From assembly GCA_963693285.1 (NCBI GenBank), contig OY848927.1:3474501-3538500 (forward strand): a stretch of DNA of 64,000 bases, in the 5' to 3' direction. Below, one piece after another: positions 22,860-35,024 of this stretch. Position numbers and translations under genes: made by a program. The stretch comes from Xestospongia muta (taxonomy: Eukaryota; Porifera; Demospongiae; Haplosclerida; Petrosiidae). The stretch's first letter is position 1; each line of letters opens with the position of its first letter. Below the pieces are notes generated by a model that was not told the DNA's origin, made no database searches, and saw only the letters and a list, made by a program, of their open reading frames with translations.

Positions 22860-24870
22860 TACTCTTTCTTTACTTGATACTACAAAAGTAACAACAAACT
22901 TTCTGATAAAGACTTAGTTACTGCCCACAAGTTATTATGTGAGTAGGTGGTAGTTATCATATTTGTAATTAATATTTACACTAGCTATGAGCCACACCAG
23001 ACACTAATTGTCATGTATAAGTGCATGTTTTTAGTATAGACGGGTATGTGAGGCTGGAGCGAATGTGAGGCTGGAAGCAGTGGTTGCATGTGAAAAAAGG
23101 TTTGTGTTTTGGGTTTGCTTACATATGAAAACATCTTTGGTTCACTTCTAGATTATTTTAATATATTATGTATGAACTGAGAATATCCCAATCAGGTCAG
23201 CAGTGCTAGCTGTGTTTCACTGCCAGAACTCAGTATATAAATGAAGGTAAGCCTTGGGATTTAGTACAAAATGAACAACTAATTGAAACTTAGATATATT
23301 TTCCTACCTTACAAGGAGATATTTGATCTAAATCAATAGAATAACTTGTCTCTTGTGTCCAGATATCAGTGGTCAACTGCCACATGATAGTTTCATTACC
23401 TCCTACTCAATTGTGATAAGTTTGATTGATGCTTTGTGAGGATTGTAAGAACTTGAAATACATGATAACACAGAGTAAGTATAGCTATTGCCGACTTATT
23501 TTATACTGAAGTAGTCATTACCCCAGAGGCTTCACTGTGGCCTTGCTGTATTATATGGACTGCCTAGTGATAAGCATGGAGACATGGTAAGTATTGTGAT
23601 ATGACAGTAGTTTATTGGGTGCACATATGTGGACACAGACAAATCAGTTTATTACTTTGACCAGATCTTTTTCCTTTTAGGGAAGGAGTGGTCAGGCTAT
23701 GCTAGACTAAGCCTACATGTCTCGCAATAGACCAAAAGGGCAGCTAGACACTTTAATAGCAAATATCAAATACAATGAAAGATCAATGTTATTGTGGAAG
23801 TGCTCTGAACTGATAATAATACTGATTGTTTATGACCAAGATGAACTTGCTATTTCAGTATTGTGCACTAGCTTTAAGTAACCAAAATTTAGTGTTTACA
23901 CGACCAGCTCAAATTATTGTTCAAAGTACCAGAGGAAGATGTTTTTACCAGAGACTAGGTGATATGCATTTACCACACCCACTAGCAAAAACGAAAGCAC
24001 CGTTAAGCTTAACAGTGAAAGATCCTTAAGTTCAGGCATATCAATAGGACATTTCCTCTTAAATCATTTGTGAAGTTTTTTCTTTGTATTCCCATTTAAC
24101 TCAGTATTAGCACCAAAATGTTGCATACATTTTAGCACCCTTCACTCACGAGTTCACTATTCACTTTGGCCTCAGGTTATTACATAATCATGAATAGATC
24201 AACTACTATTTTAATGAAAATTAATTTAAAGTTTATTATCCTGATTTATGAGTTAATAATAGAATTATTGTCAATAACAGCTATAGATGTTGTCACTGTT
24301 AGCCCATTCACTTTATGTCATTTAACTTTCTATAGATTCAGGTGACACAAACCAAGTTGGAGTAACATCAAACATGTTTACTAGATTAACTGTTTAGCAG
24401 CATGATATTAGGTAATAGGTATACATTTTAATGTTTAACCATCCAATTGTGTAAATATCTTCTATATAGCTTCTCTTCTTCAGTCTACCACACATCACTG
24501 ATTGCTAAGTGTGTCAGTGGTCAATATGTGGGTTTCAAATTTTTATCATAATATACTTGTACTATAGATTAAGTGAGAAATTGGCAGCATCATATAATGT
24601 TAATACATACTGTGAGATCAAAAATATGTGGAAAGAAGAATGGATACAAATATAAACATTTCCATACATACATGATAACACTCACAAGAAATGACTGCTA
24701 TGGAATGATGGTAATTGACAAAAATAATATTTATAGGTACACTAAAGTGTTTTGCAAAACTTTGCCTATTGAGTAGCAGTGATTGTCAAAGTTGTTCATT
24801 GTATATACATCTATATACATCTATATGCACATGTTATAGATTGATACTGAATCCCACACTTCTTTAATAT
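22860..24870. other. Two-kilobase spacer without recognisable genes
   Basis: Unlike most of the window this stretch is not made of A, B or C pieces. It is slightly less A+T-rich, has only short ORFs (the longest about 67 codons at 23826 and 24573) without recognisable motifs, and ends in a short ATTGAAATTG-type simple repeat at 24860-24915. I cannot assign a function. Confidence 0.5.
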
Positions 24871-24899
24871 TGAAATTGAATTGAAATTGATATTGAAAT

Positions 24900-24989
24900 A
24901 TTGATATTGAAATGAAATTCTGTGAGTATTATGTTCATCATACATTGTCTATACCAACTGAACTGATGTTAGAATATGAGTATATCTGA
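24900..24989 (+). pseudogene. Family C tail scrap C2
   Basis: Reads EMKFCEYYVHHTLSIPTELM then LEYEYI and a stop at 24987-24989, followed by the C 3' flank. No upstream exons; the 5' border is in an ATTGAAAT repeat. CE-Y is kept but the Pro before Tyr is replaced. Confidence 0.7.
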
Positions 24990-25515
24990 ACTGATATCAA
25001 TGTCTATATACAAGTGTATGTGATATGAACATGTAACACACATTACTACAAATACATGTATAAACTTTGATTTTAAAATAATTGAGTGAATTGTTTAGTA
25101 TTGAAATTCTATTTGTTACTGTTATGACAAGGTTGATGGAATATACAAAAATACTGTCTCAATAGATGTCATATAATTATATTGTAAGGAACAAATAAAC
25201 AGTTATATTAAATGTATTATAATTATATTAACATGATGTGACTACATGATGAGAGTATTTATTAAATTATTACCAAATACTCTGAATACAGGACAATGAA
25301 TGTCTACAGGAACTTACTGATTAGTCTATTTTTTGTCAGTTATAGGAGAGGGTAACCAACCACTGCTATCTACCCTTTAGCAGCTAGGCAGAATGTCACA
25401 AAGTTACTGTACGCAAAATGCCTGAACTTATGGAAATCAAGATTTATTGAATATATAATTGATTATAAATAATCAATTATATGTATTTGTTTATTGTAGT
25501 AACATGACATTTTGT
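24990..25515. repeat. Family C 3' flank joined to B 3' flank
   Basis: Matches 9902-10300 up to about 25400, then from about 25450 the spacer found before B stops. No gene. Confidence 0.55.
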
Positions 25516-25518
25516 TTA

Positions 25519-26100
25519 TTATATATAGTCATAAGTACATTGATTTTGATCATCATTACTTCCTCTATAATTATATGACTGATGAATACTATAGGCTTCA
25601 CAGAGATTTATTTCAATAGTTTCATTAGATCTACTAATAATAAAAACTATTATAATAATAACAAGTCTAGATTTTTACCTGCTGTCTGCTTGATGTTGTT
25701 TTTCAGTGTTAGTAGTTATTGATCTTATGAGTCTATAATAATTATTGTGGTATAATTTAGGTCTAATTGTGATATTGTTATCATACCTTCTAATGTACCA
25801 TATCAAGAGTATGATAACAACAAATAGTTATTGTTGTTACAATTATTAGTAGACCAACTGATATAAAACTTGTTATAATAGCAATGTTGAATGAATTTTC
25901 AGATTAAAAAGATAGTATAGTAATAGTATGTGTACTCTGACTAACCATCTTTTGTTGAGCATGTAGTAGTTGCAGTGATACTCCATTGTCCTGGTACTGA
26001 AGGTTGCGCCATAATATAATCTCTTACAGCAAATATATAGCAAGTATTCTCATTGACATTAGTTAATTCAATAGTAGTAAAATGCTATAGTATCTGGTAG
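25519..26100 (-). pseudogene. Family B relic B4 (FN3 end, TM, juxtamembrane, tail)
   Basis: Minus strand: FN3 end (about 26100-25960; NVNENTCYIFAVRDY, QWSITATTC), TM exon (about 25905-25810), juxtamembrane exon (about 25735-25680; SITTNTEKQHQADS), tail 25633-25519 (TIEINLCEAYSIHQS, ends CTYDYI). The TM acceptor AG is mutated (ATCTG for ATCAG near 25904) and extra bases disturb the TM (near 25820). Everything upstream of the FN3 end is missing; the next DNA belongs to the A leader region. Confidence 0.72.
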
Positions 26101-26213
26101 TAGTACACTCCATGTTTGTCATGTATGTATAAAGTTTATATATCAACAAAAGTATGATACTTTACATTAGATCTATCAGAGAGAAGTGGTCTGTTAGCTT
26201 TGATAGTAAGACA

Positions 26214-26286
26214 ATGTCAATACTACTACTAGTTGTCTTCTTATTATGTGTGAGTGAAGTTATTAGTAACTGTCCACCAGACTCAG
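26214..26286 (+). other. Extra leader exon upstream of A7 (MSILLLVVF type)
   Basis: A complete signal-peptide exon (MSILLLVVFLLCVSEVISN, then CPPDSG) with donor GTAAGTGAG at 26287. It is two residues shorter in its hydrophobic core than the standard leader at 26812 (MSVLLLATIF) and has its own upstream region ('gatctatcagagagaagtgg'). A following exon-2 scrap (about 26332-26378) has a CAAG acceptor and stops after YHKSY. The same exon recurs at 43891 and 63600, each time upstream of a standard leader. It is either an alternative first exon or a relic. Confidence 0.65.
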
Positions 26287-26499
26287 GTAAGTGAGTTGAT
26301 GTGTAGTACTTCATTTATTGACAATGTTCAAGGTATCTACCTGATGTTCAATGGAGATTGTTATCATAAAAGCTACTAATGTGTCTTAATAATGACTTAA
26401 CATTGTGTGAATGGTAAACATTTATCTAAGTTGATGTAGATGTATATCATCAATGTGATGTTTATATTGTGTACTTAACAAACTAACAGTGGTAACTAC

Positions 26500-26765
26500 A
26501 GTGGTTCTCCATCTAATGTGATGGCATATGTTTTAAATGGGACTAGCATCAAAGTCAACTGGACTATGTCATCACAGACTAATGTGAGTACATATGAGAT
26601 CAGTGTGTACAAAGATCTTCATTCAATTAATAGTTAATAGTACACAAAGATTGGTAAGCTTTGTGAATTGATATTTGTATAAACATAGATGTGATTTTAT
26701 TTGATTGTCTAGTTCCTACATCAGTAACTAGTGTCTCAGTAATTGATATTTATATAAGTATAGAC
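26500..26765 (+). pseudogene. Scraps of family A exons 6 and 7
   Basis: A shortened FN3 exon 6 (about 26505-26655; SVKVNWTMSSQTN then a jump to YEISVYKD) and the first bases of exon 7 (VPTSVTSVSVIDI) lie between two leader exons. The same scraps occur at 44160-44425, so the whole block 25.45-26.8 kb is a duplicate of 43.15-44.5 kb. Confidence 0.65.
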
Positions 26766-26811
26766 TAAGTATATCAGAGAAAGCTGTTTTGTTAAGTTAC
26801 ATTGCAAGACA

Positions 26812-29290
26812 ATGTCTGTACTACTACTGGCTACTATCTTCTTGTTATGTGTGAGTGAAGTTGTTAGTAACTGTCCACCAGACTCAGGTAAGCAAATTGA
26901 TGTGTAGTACATCATTTATTAACAATGTTCTAGGTATCTACTTGATGTTCAATGGAGATTGTTATCCTAATGGCTCCTACATCAATCATATTTACATCAC
27001 ACCAAACTTATCAACTGGAATTGATAGAAATTTCAGGTGGTATTATGTATATAACAATCAGAGTTCTAGTATTGAATTCAATTGTTTGACACAAAACTTT
27101 GGATACAGTTGTAGTAATGAGAATCAAACTATACACAGTATTAATAATACAATTGTTCATAATCTAACTGTTACTTGGTATGCAGAGAAGATCAATAGTG
27201 GAATAATTAATCAGTCAAACAATAATGGTGATCATGTACATAGGTGTTATGAACAAGTTGATGAGATTGTAAGAAATCGTTATCTTACAGTAACTGGTAA
27301 GTATTTTTACTATTATAGTTACATGATGTCATATGTAACCCTCTCAGCTCCAGGACTCACTCCTTCTCCTCCTAATCTGGTCAACAAGACAGCTACCACT
27401 ATCACTGTCAGTTGGATACCTGTTCCATCTGATGCTGATGGATATGTAGTCAATGTCACTAGTGACACACACACTGTGACCCAACAGGTAAAGGGAGGTA
27501 GTCAGAATGAGACAACACTGAAGGGACTGATACCAGTAACAACTTATGACATTACAATCAGAGCCTATCAAGATATACTGGGACCTGCTAGTAATGCAAT
27601 CAGTGTGCAGACATTGTCATCAGGTATTGTATTGTCCATATACATTTGCCCATTGTCAAGTTATTTTTCAGTTATTTCATTAATCAATTGGACATTTGTC
27701 TCATCCATTACTGAACTTCAAAACACTCAATATCATATTAATTGTATCACAACTACTGTCAATGTTACTACTGATGTTTACTGGTTAGTGAATGGAGTGA
27801 TAAAGTACAACTCAATGTATACATTAATTGATTCTGATCTCCTCATATACAACAACACACTATTGGTATATCCTGATCCACTGGGAGTGTCAGTTAATGT
27901 TACCTGTATAGCAATGTATAATAGAGTGAACTATAGTGACACTGTCATATTACAAGGTATGTGAAATTTAGTTGTTCATCTTAACTAGGTTTACTGTTTT
28001 TTAGTTCCCAGTGGTCCTCCATCTAATGTGATGGATGACATATATTTTAAATGAGAGTAGTATCAAAGTCAACTAGACTATGTCATCACAGACTAATGGA
28101 TATGTGATTGTCATTAACTCTACTACTGGAGTAGGTACTAACAAGATATTATCTACTACAGAAGATGAAGTTCTAATCAATGGACTAACATTGAGTACAT
28201 ATTATGTGATCAGTGTGTACTCATATAAAGATCTTCCTTCAATTAATAGTAGACAAAGATTGTTAAGGTTTGATGGTGAGTTGATATTGTATAAACACAA
28301 TCTGACTTTATTTCATTGTCTAGCTCCTACACCAGTAACTTGTCTCTCAGTGAGTGATGTCTCAACCACTACTATTAAAGTGAAGTAGACTAGTCCCAAT
28401 AGTGAAGATGGTAACTATGTAACATACTACAAAATTTCCTATAGTCCATCTTGTCCTGAATTATCATCAGTTAATGTGACATTGGTCTCTGTTACTCCTC
28501 ATCAGTTCACTACAACATTCAGTTATATATTAAGAGAATTGTTCAATGGTGCGAGCTATACCATCTCAGTGAGAGCTGGTAATATACTAGGAATGTCTAG
28601 TCCAGTGATGATATTAGGTGAAACAGAATCAGCAGGTAAATATTTCATGTCAAGCCAAGGTTACAATTATTGCTATTTACAGTACCTATAGGATCACCCA
28701 AGGCAGTCACTGTTTACCTGTAAATTTAACATCAAACAATATCACATGGGAAGAAGTTGATTGTCATCTACGTAATGGTAGAATCATTGAGTATATTGTG
28801 ATCATTAGTAACAATAGTATGACATACAATCTTACCAGTAGTGAAAGATATGTCATTGTAAATGATCTAGTATTTGGTAATGTATATAATATGAGTGTAG
28901 CTGGTGTGAACTCTATTGGAAGAGGTCACTTCAGTGTTCCTGTTGAAATACAGATTGGATCTGGTAAGTTCATTGTCAGTCTTTGTGAGCAACAATTATA
29001 TTTTGTACTCAGTTTCTGGTCCAGTTAGTACACTATCTAGTTTAATGTCTACTACATGGGCTGTTATCTCATGGAGTGTACCTAGTTATATTCCTGTAGA
29101 CTATCCTATTATCACATATGAGATAGGGTACACTACTCATCAGTCTAATGGTTAAATTAATTTACGTAGTAGAAATGTGTATATTATAAGTGATCTGATA
29201 GGTAACAGCTGTTATCTGTTTGGTGTACGTGGTTACACTGTTAATGGTTATGGACTAAGGACAGTAATTGGTATTCAAAAACTAGCTGAA
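26812..29290 (+). pseudogene. Family A copy A7, Ig1-Ig2 fusion, disabled and interrupted by a retroelement
   Basis: Leader 26812-26887. Exon 2 starts at 26934 but after HIYITPNLST it jumps, in frame, to GIDRNFRWYY of Ig2, so half of Ig1, an intron and the Ig2 start are deleted and a hybrid Ig domain is formed (to 27297). FN3 and Ig3 follow, and a single open frame runs from 26855 to 27964 through two introns. Then it fails: a 4-bp GATG insertion near 28034 and TAG for Trp near 28075 in exon 6; TAG for Trp near 28386 in exon 7; a 1-bp loss near 28718 in exon 8; an internal deletion near 29153 in exon 9; and retroelement DNA from 29291. Confidence 0.8.
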
Positions 29291-29595
29291 TGTGAAGGTC
29301 CATGTTTTTTAATTACATGTTTAAGATATTTACTGAATTTGATTTTTGTTAATTAGCATAATTACAACTTTTATGTGTTTAATTGGTGCTAATGTCCACC
29401 TCATCGAGCTAGTTTTCTTTGTGTGTTTGAATGACTTTTTGTTTTATTTTGTTTTTACCATTGTTACTCGTCTTTGCCTAGTCTTTTGCTGTTTCTTATT
29501 TATTTAAGACTGTGTTTTAAGGTGTCTAGGGATATAGATAGTTGGCTGTGTTTTTTAAGAAAGTCTTTTTGAACAATTTTATTTGGTCCGTTACA
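29291..29595 (+). repeat. 5' LTR of the Ty3/gypsy-like element, copy 1
   Basis: Starts TGTGAAGG immediately after CTGAA of an FN3 exon and ends CCGTTACA, giving TG...CA ends. Directly downstream TTTGGTGAG is in the place of a primer-binding site. The second copy is 59789-60095. No 3' LTR is found in either copy. The end point is inferred from the TG/CA rule and could be off by a few bases. Confidence 0.6.
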
Positions 29596-31124
29596 TTTGG
29601 TGAGATTGTTGATCATTATACTAGAAGAGTAACTTTGAGCACGTCGTGATATTATGTTAAGATCGAGAAAGCATTATTAAAGGATGTTCACAGAACAAGG
29701 AGACACAACTCATTCAAGGTGAAGTTGACAGCATATCCAAGATGCTGAAGTTTCTAATGGATGAGAGACTGAAGCGGGACGAAGAGATTGCTAGGGACGA
29801 CGAACTACCTCAAAAGCATGCAGGGATGTTTGATATGCTGACAAAACTTATGGAGGAATCCAGTACGAGGTGGGACTCAGCCGCTACAAGTAATAGCTAT
29901 TGTGTAAAGCACGAAGAAATGAAGCTGACGTGTCTAACAGAGAAGGACGATGTAGAGGCTTATCTCACAACCTTCGAACGAGTAATGAAAAAGAGAAATG
30001 GGCTTACAAATTAGTACACCAATTAACAGGAAAGGTTCAGCAGGTACATAGATATTAGACTACTCTAATATCTATGGCAGGCGTATGCAGTCTGAAGAGG
30101 CTGGTGACTACGAGGAGCTTAAGTCAGCTGTGTTGAGGAGGTACAATATCAATGAGGAGACATATCGTCAGAGATTCAGGGCGTCTAAAAGACAAGAGGG
30201 AGAGTTCTTTTGCGATTTGGCGATACGTCTAATAAACTTATCAAAGAAGTGGATGAGGGACTGCAATACCGTTGAGGATATACGTGAGTGGTCGTGGTAG
30301 AGCAATTTATTAAAAGTCTGCCTGAGAATATACGCGTCTGGATTAAGGAGAGAAAACCTACCACAAGTCTAGAGGCAGGGCGGTTAGCGGACGACTATCT
30401 TGAAGCCTGAGGTACTAGCAGAGATAATGTCATCAAGTCTTAGGGCAAAGGACCATTTTGTCCAAGACAACTGTACCTGGAAGAGTTTGCAAGTGATATT
30501 TTAATTGTGATAGAATGAATCATTTAGTGAAGGACTGTCCAAAGAAACCAGTGAGATCTGATCCAGGAAGACAAGGTCAACCAAGATGCTACACTTGCCA
30601 CAAAGTGGGACACGTGGCCATGCATTGTCTAGCAAATATGTTGGCTGTCACTGAGGAAACCTCAGATCAAAGTATGCTTTGTAGTAGAATAGTTAAAGGC
30701 CAGCAGGTTGATGATATACTGTTGGATACTGGATTCTTCAGAACTCTCGTACACCAAAATGTATCAAATGTGCCCAGAATGCCAAAGAGTCAGTGGGAGG
30801 AGACCAACATAGGTTTCAATGATCCCGCTACCTGTTATAAGCGAGCCATTCCAGCAAATTGCTATGGATATTGTGGATCTATTCCTAAGGGGTCAGTCAG
30901 ATAATAAGTATATTTTAGAGATTTGCGATTATGGCACAAGATATCCAAAGGCTGTACCACTTTGTTATATTGATGCAGCAATTGTAGCAGAACAGCTATT
31001 AAGAATGTTTGTACGTGTGGGGATACCCAAAGAAATCCTCACTGATCAAGGCAGTATTTTTACTTCACAATTGTTAAAAGAACTGTACAACTTGTTGAAA
31101 GCAAAAGAAATTCATGCAAATTAA
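29596..31124 (+). mobile_element. Ty3/gypsy-like retroelement, internally deleted, copy 1
   Basis: Order: gag (open 29742-30014 and 30085-30300; RRYNINEETYRQRFR is typical of metazoan gypsy gag), zinc knuckles (second one CYTCHKVGHVAMHC at about 30590-30630, CCHC; the first has Tyr for its first Cys), aspartic protease start (ILLDTGFFRTLV, 30718-30755), then directly an integrase fragment (30819-31124; MDIV and TDQGS hold the first two acidic residues, the third is absent). Reverse transcriptase and RNase H are missing, deleted at about 30820. Frameshifts and stops break gag. It cannot move on its own. Confidence 0.82.
30047..30076. repeat. 30-bp perfect palindrome inside gag, copy 1
   Basis: Arms CATAGATATTAGA and TCTAATATCTATG with a CTAC loop: 13-bp perfect inverted repeat. 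It brings an in-frame TAG. The same palindrome is at 60558-60587. Confidence 0.85.
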
Positions 31125-31275
31125 CATTGTAGTATTGTAAGTGTGTACATCATCAGTAGGCAGTTTATAAGAGCATAGACTAAGTATATCGTGTCTTAAA
31201 AATGAATTAACATTGTGTGAATGGTAAACATTTAAACATTTATCTAGGTTGATGTCTGTGTTTCTAATCAATGTG
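31125..31275 (+). other. Scrambled piece of the A upstream region
   Basis: Contains 'gcatagactaagtatatc', 'gtgtcttaaaaatgaatt' and 'ggtaaacatttaaacatttatctagg', blocks that belong upstream of A leaders, here out of order and without a leader. It separates the retroelement from an FN3 fragment. The duplicate is at 61636-61790. Confidence 0.5.
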
Positions 31276-31279
31276 ATTA

Positions 31280-32036
31280 TATTCCTGTAGATTTTCCTAT
31301 TTTATCACATACGAGACAGGGTACACTACTCGTCAGTCTAATGGTAGTTGTTTTCCTAGTGATGAACTTAGTCCAATGATAAAAACTAATACAAGTAGTA
31401 GAAACGTGTATATTATAAGTGATATGATAGGTAACACCTGTGATCTGTTTGGTGTATGTGGTTACACTGTTAATGGTTATGGGCTATGGACAATAATTGA
31501 TAATCAAACACTATCTGAACAGAACCAACAGGTACTGAGTTATAATATAAATAAATTAACATCAGCAATATATTATAATATTTATATACATATATTTATA
31601 ATAACTGTTATTTTTATTCAAATATTAGTATCTGTTGAACTAACATTAGACATTACTGATAAAAGTAAGAATATCATAATATTATTATAATGTTAATAAT
31701 AAATCTATAGCCATATCATCTACCACTTTTATTATTATTGGAGTTGGTGTACTAGCTGGTATAATGTTTGTAGTAGTGATTGGTTGTTCTATTGGTAATG
31801 TCCAACAATTTCTCTATAACAAACAGTATGTAAATAGAATATAACCATTTGGAGGAAAGATTTACTCCTTTTACATACACAAAATGTCTAATGCTGTTAC
31901 CCCTAGTGGTACCATGTTGACTAATAATGAAGTACCTATATACAGAGATGATATTAAAATGAAAGTCTATGAGCCTTATGTTCATCATAAGTTGTCTAGA
32001 CCAACTGAACTGAAATTTGAATATGAGTATATCTGA
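31280..32036 (+). pseudogene. Family C relic C3 (last FN3, stalk, TM, tail)
   Basis: A second, partial copy of the last FN3 exon (to about 31530; MIKTNTSSRNV, GYTVNGYGLWTI), a stalk exon (about 31625-31662; SVELTLDITDK), TM exon (about 31711-31830; FIIIGVGVLAGIMFVVVIGCS) and tail (to 32034-32036; ends LKFEYEYI). Defects: frameshift in the FN3 near 31300, and the tail-exon acceptor has lost AG (TACATAC near 31876 where C4 has TACAGATAC). The upstream part of the same FN3 lies before the retroelement, so the exon is split by insertion and partly duplicated. Confidence 0.7.
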
Positions 32037-32860
32037 ACTGATATTAATGTCTATATGCAAGTGTATGTGATATGAACATATAGCGCACATTACTACAAAT
32101 ACTTGTATAAACTTTGATTTTTAATATAATTGAGTGAATTGTTTAGTATTGAAATTCTATTTGTTACTGTTATGACAAGGTTGATGAAATATACAAAAAT
32201 ACTGTCTCAATAGATGTCATATAATTATGCTGTAAGGAACAAATAAACAGTTATATTAAATGTACTATAATTATATTAACATGATGTGACTACATGATGA
32301 GAGTATATATTAAATTGTTACCAAGTACTTTGAATACAGGACAATGAATATCTATATGAATTAACTGATGATAGACAAGATAAGTCTATCATAAGAGAAG
32401 GTGATATAACTATAATTAATAATATATATTAATGACATATTATATAATGTTATAATAATGTTAATATAAATATATTAACATTAATATAATAATATTAACA
32501 TCCATCGTGAACAAGCCACCAATACACCTATATCTGATGATGTGATGTGGGATCATCCATGTGGTTGGCTCAATGACATCATGATTACAAATTTGGACTG
32601 TAGCAACAGAAAGATGACTATAGGTTTTGCAGTCTCTCTCTTTGTCCACAAATATATATTATACTTCATGTCAAAAGGGAGGCTTATCAGTTGATATTAT
32701 TATTATTTAATACAATGATGTAAAAATTAAAAAAAAAACTGACACAATTATAAATACAACAAATAAATCAGTCCTGTATGAATATATTATGTAATAACAT
32801 TATAAGTAATCAATTACACGTATTTGTTTATTGTAGTAACATGACATTTTGTTTATTATA
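32037..32860. repeat. Family C 3' flank, then A/B convergent spacer
   Basis: Matches the other C flanks to about 32400, then about 60 bp of ATTAATAT-rich simple sequence (32410-32500), then A-type 3' flank from about 32500 and the B 3' spacer near 32750-32860. No gene. Confidence 0.5.
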
Positions 32861-32865
32861 TATAG

Positions 32866-33720
<855 letters not shown>

Positions 33721-34490
33721 ATGACTGTACTACTACTGGCTACTATCTTCTTGTTATGTGTGAGTGAAGTTATTAGTAACTGTCCACCAGACTCAGGTAA
33801 GTGACTTGATATATATACATCATTTATTAACAATGTTCTAGGTATCTACTTGATGTTCAATGGAGATTGTTATCCTAATGGCTTCTACATCAATCATATT
33901 TACATCACACCAAGTCACACTAACTACTCACCTCTCTAGTGTGTGTTATCTAATTCCAGTTTGTCTGGAGGACAGTGGATCTATCCTAATAGTAGTTGTT
34001 CTGATCTTACTACCAACATCATCACTGTTCATATATTCAGTAAGTTATATCTCATAGTACTAGTACACACTCTCATTTGTTACTAATCTACTATAGGACA
34101 TGTAGAGATCGTAGACTTCAGTGTTGTTGAGTTTTCTTCTGATATGAATTCAATTGTTTGACACAAAACTTTAGATATAGTTGTAGTAGTGAGAGTCAAA
34201 CTATTCACAGTATTAATAATACAATTGTTCATAATCTAACTGTTACTTGGTATGCAGAGAAGATCAATAGTGGAATATTTAGTCAGTCAAACAATAATGG
34301 TGATCATGTACATAGGTGTTATGAAAAAGTTGATGAGATTGTAAGAAATCGTTATCTTACAGTAACTGGTAAGTACTTTTACTATTATAGTTACATGATG
34401 TTATGTCTAATCCTCTCAGCTCCAGGAATCCAGAAATTATTAGTAAATGTTGTTAGTTTCCTTCTCATTTCAAAGTACACATTTACCTGA
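33721..34490 (+). pseudogene. Family A copy A8, leader and Ig scraps
   Basis: Leader 33721-33796 (MTVLLLATIF..CPPDSG) without its usual upstream region. Exon 2 from 33843 has TAG for Gln (near 33940, LQC to L-stop-C) and an internal deletion that removes YPNGQ..FKCCLP. The Ig2 exon is shortened at its start (SSDM jumps to NSIV). After LTVTG (34370) only APGI of the FN3 follows, then 3' flank. Not functional. Confidence 0.78.
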
Positions 34491-35024
34491 TTCAATATAA
34501 ATATGTAATATATCAGTAACATGATGTTAATTGTTATGTTTAGTTTTATACAGAGTTGTTGTAGTTAATGTATCTAAACAAATGTTGTAGTTTTTCATTA
34601 ATAAATGTTTATTATTAGTAATTATTTGTAAATGTTCATAATGGGTCATAAACAAGACTATAATTATGATGCACTACTTTAATTACATGTTTATTGAGAT
34701 TTTCTCTTAGCATTTCTAAATATAGTTATGATATACTATAATGCTGATACCAGGACTTGAGTTGAGTCCTCTTACTATCCAGCCTGGATCACGTGTCAAT
34801 GTTGTTATAGATCCAAATCTACAGAATAATATTATGTATTGTTTTAATTGAATATCTCTAATATAATATAATGTGTATAGTACTGATGTATCTTAATAAT
34901 GAATTAACATTTATCTAGGTTGCTGTAGGTGTATATCATCAATGTGATGTTTATATTGTGTACTTATAAGAGTATAGACTGAGTATATGAGAGAAAGTGT
35001 TCTGTTAAGTTACATTGTAAGAAA
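34491..35024 (+). other. A 3' flank and upstream region of A9
   Basis: 34495-34640 is A-type 3' flank. From about 34650 to 34760 it resembles the block near 7260-7370, and from about 34860 the A promoter block ('gtgtatagtactgatg', 'tgtatatcatcaatgtgatg', 'cttataagagtatagac') leads to the A9 start. No coding potential. Confidence 0.5.

Noticed and set aside
29291..31124. Intact endogenous retrovirus
   Set aside because: No envelope gene, no reverse transcriptase, no 3' LTR, and broken gag. It is a deleted Ty3/gypsy-like element.
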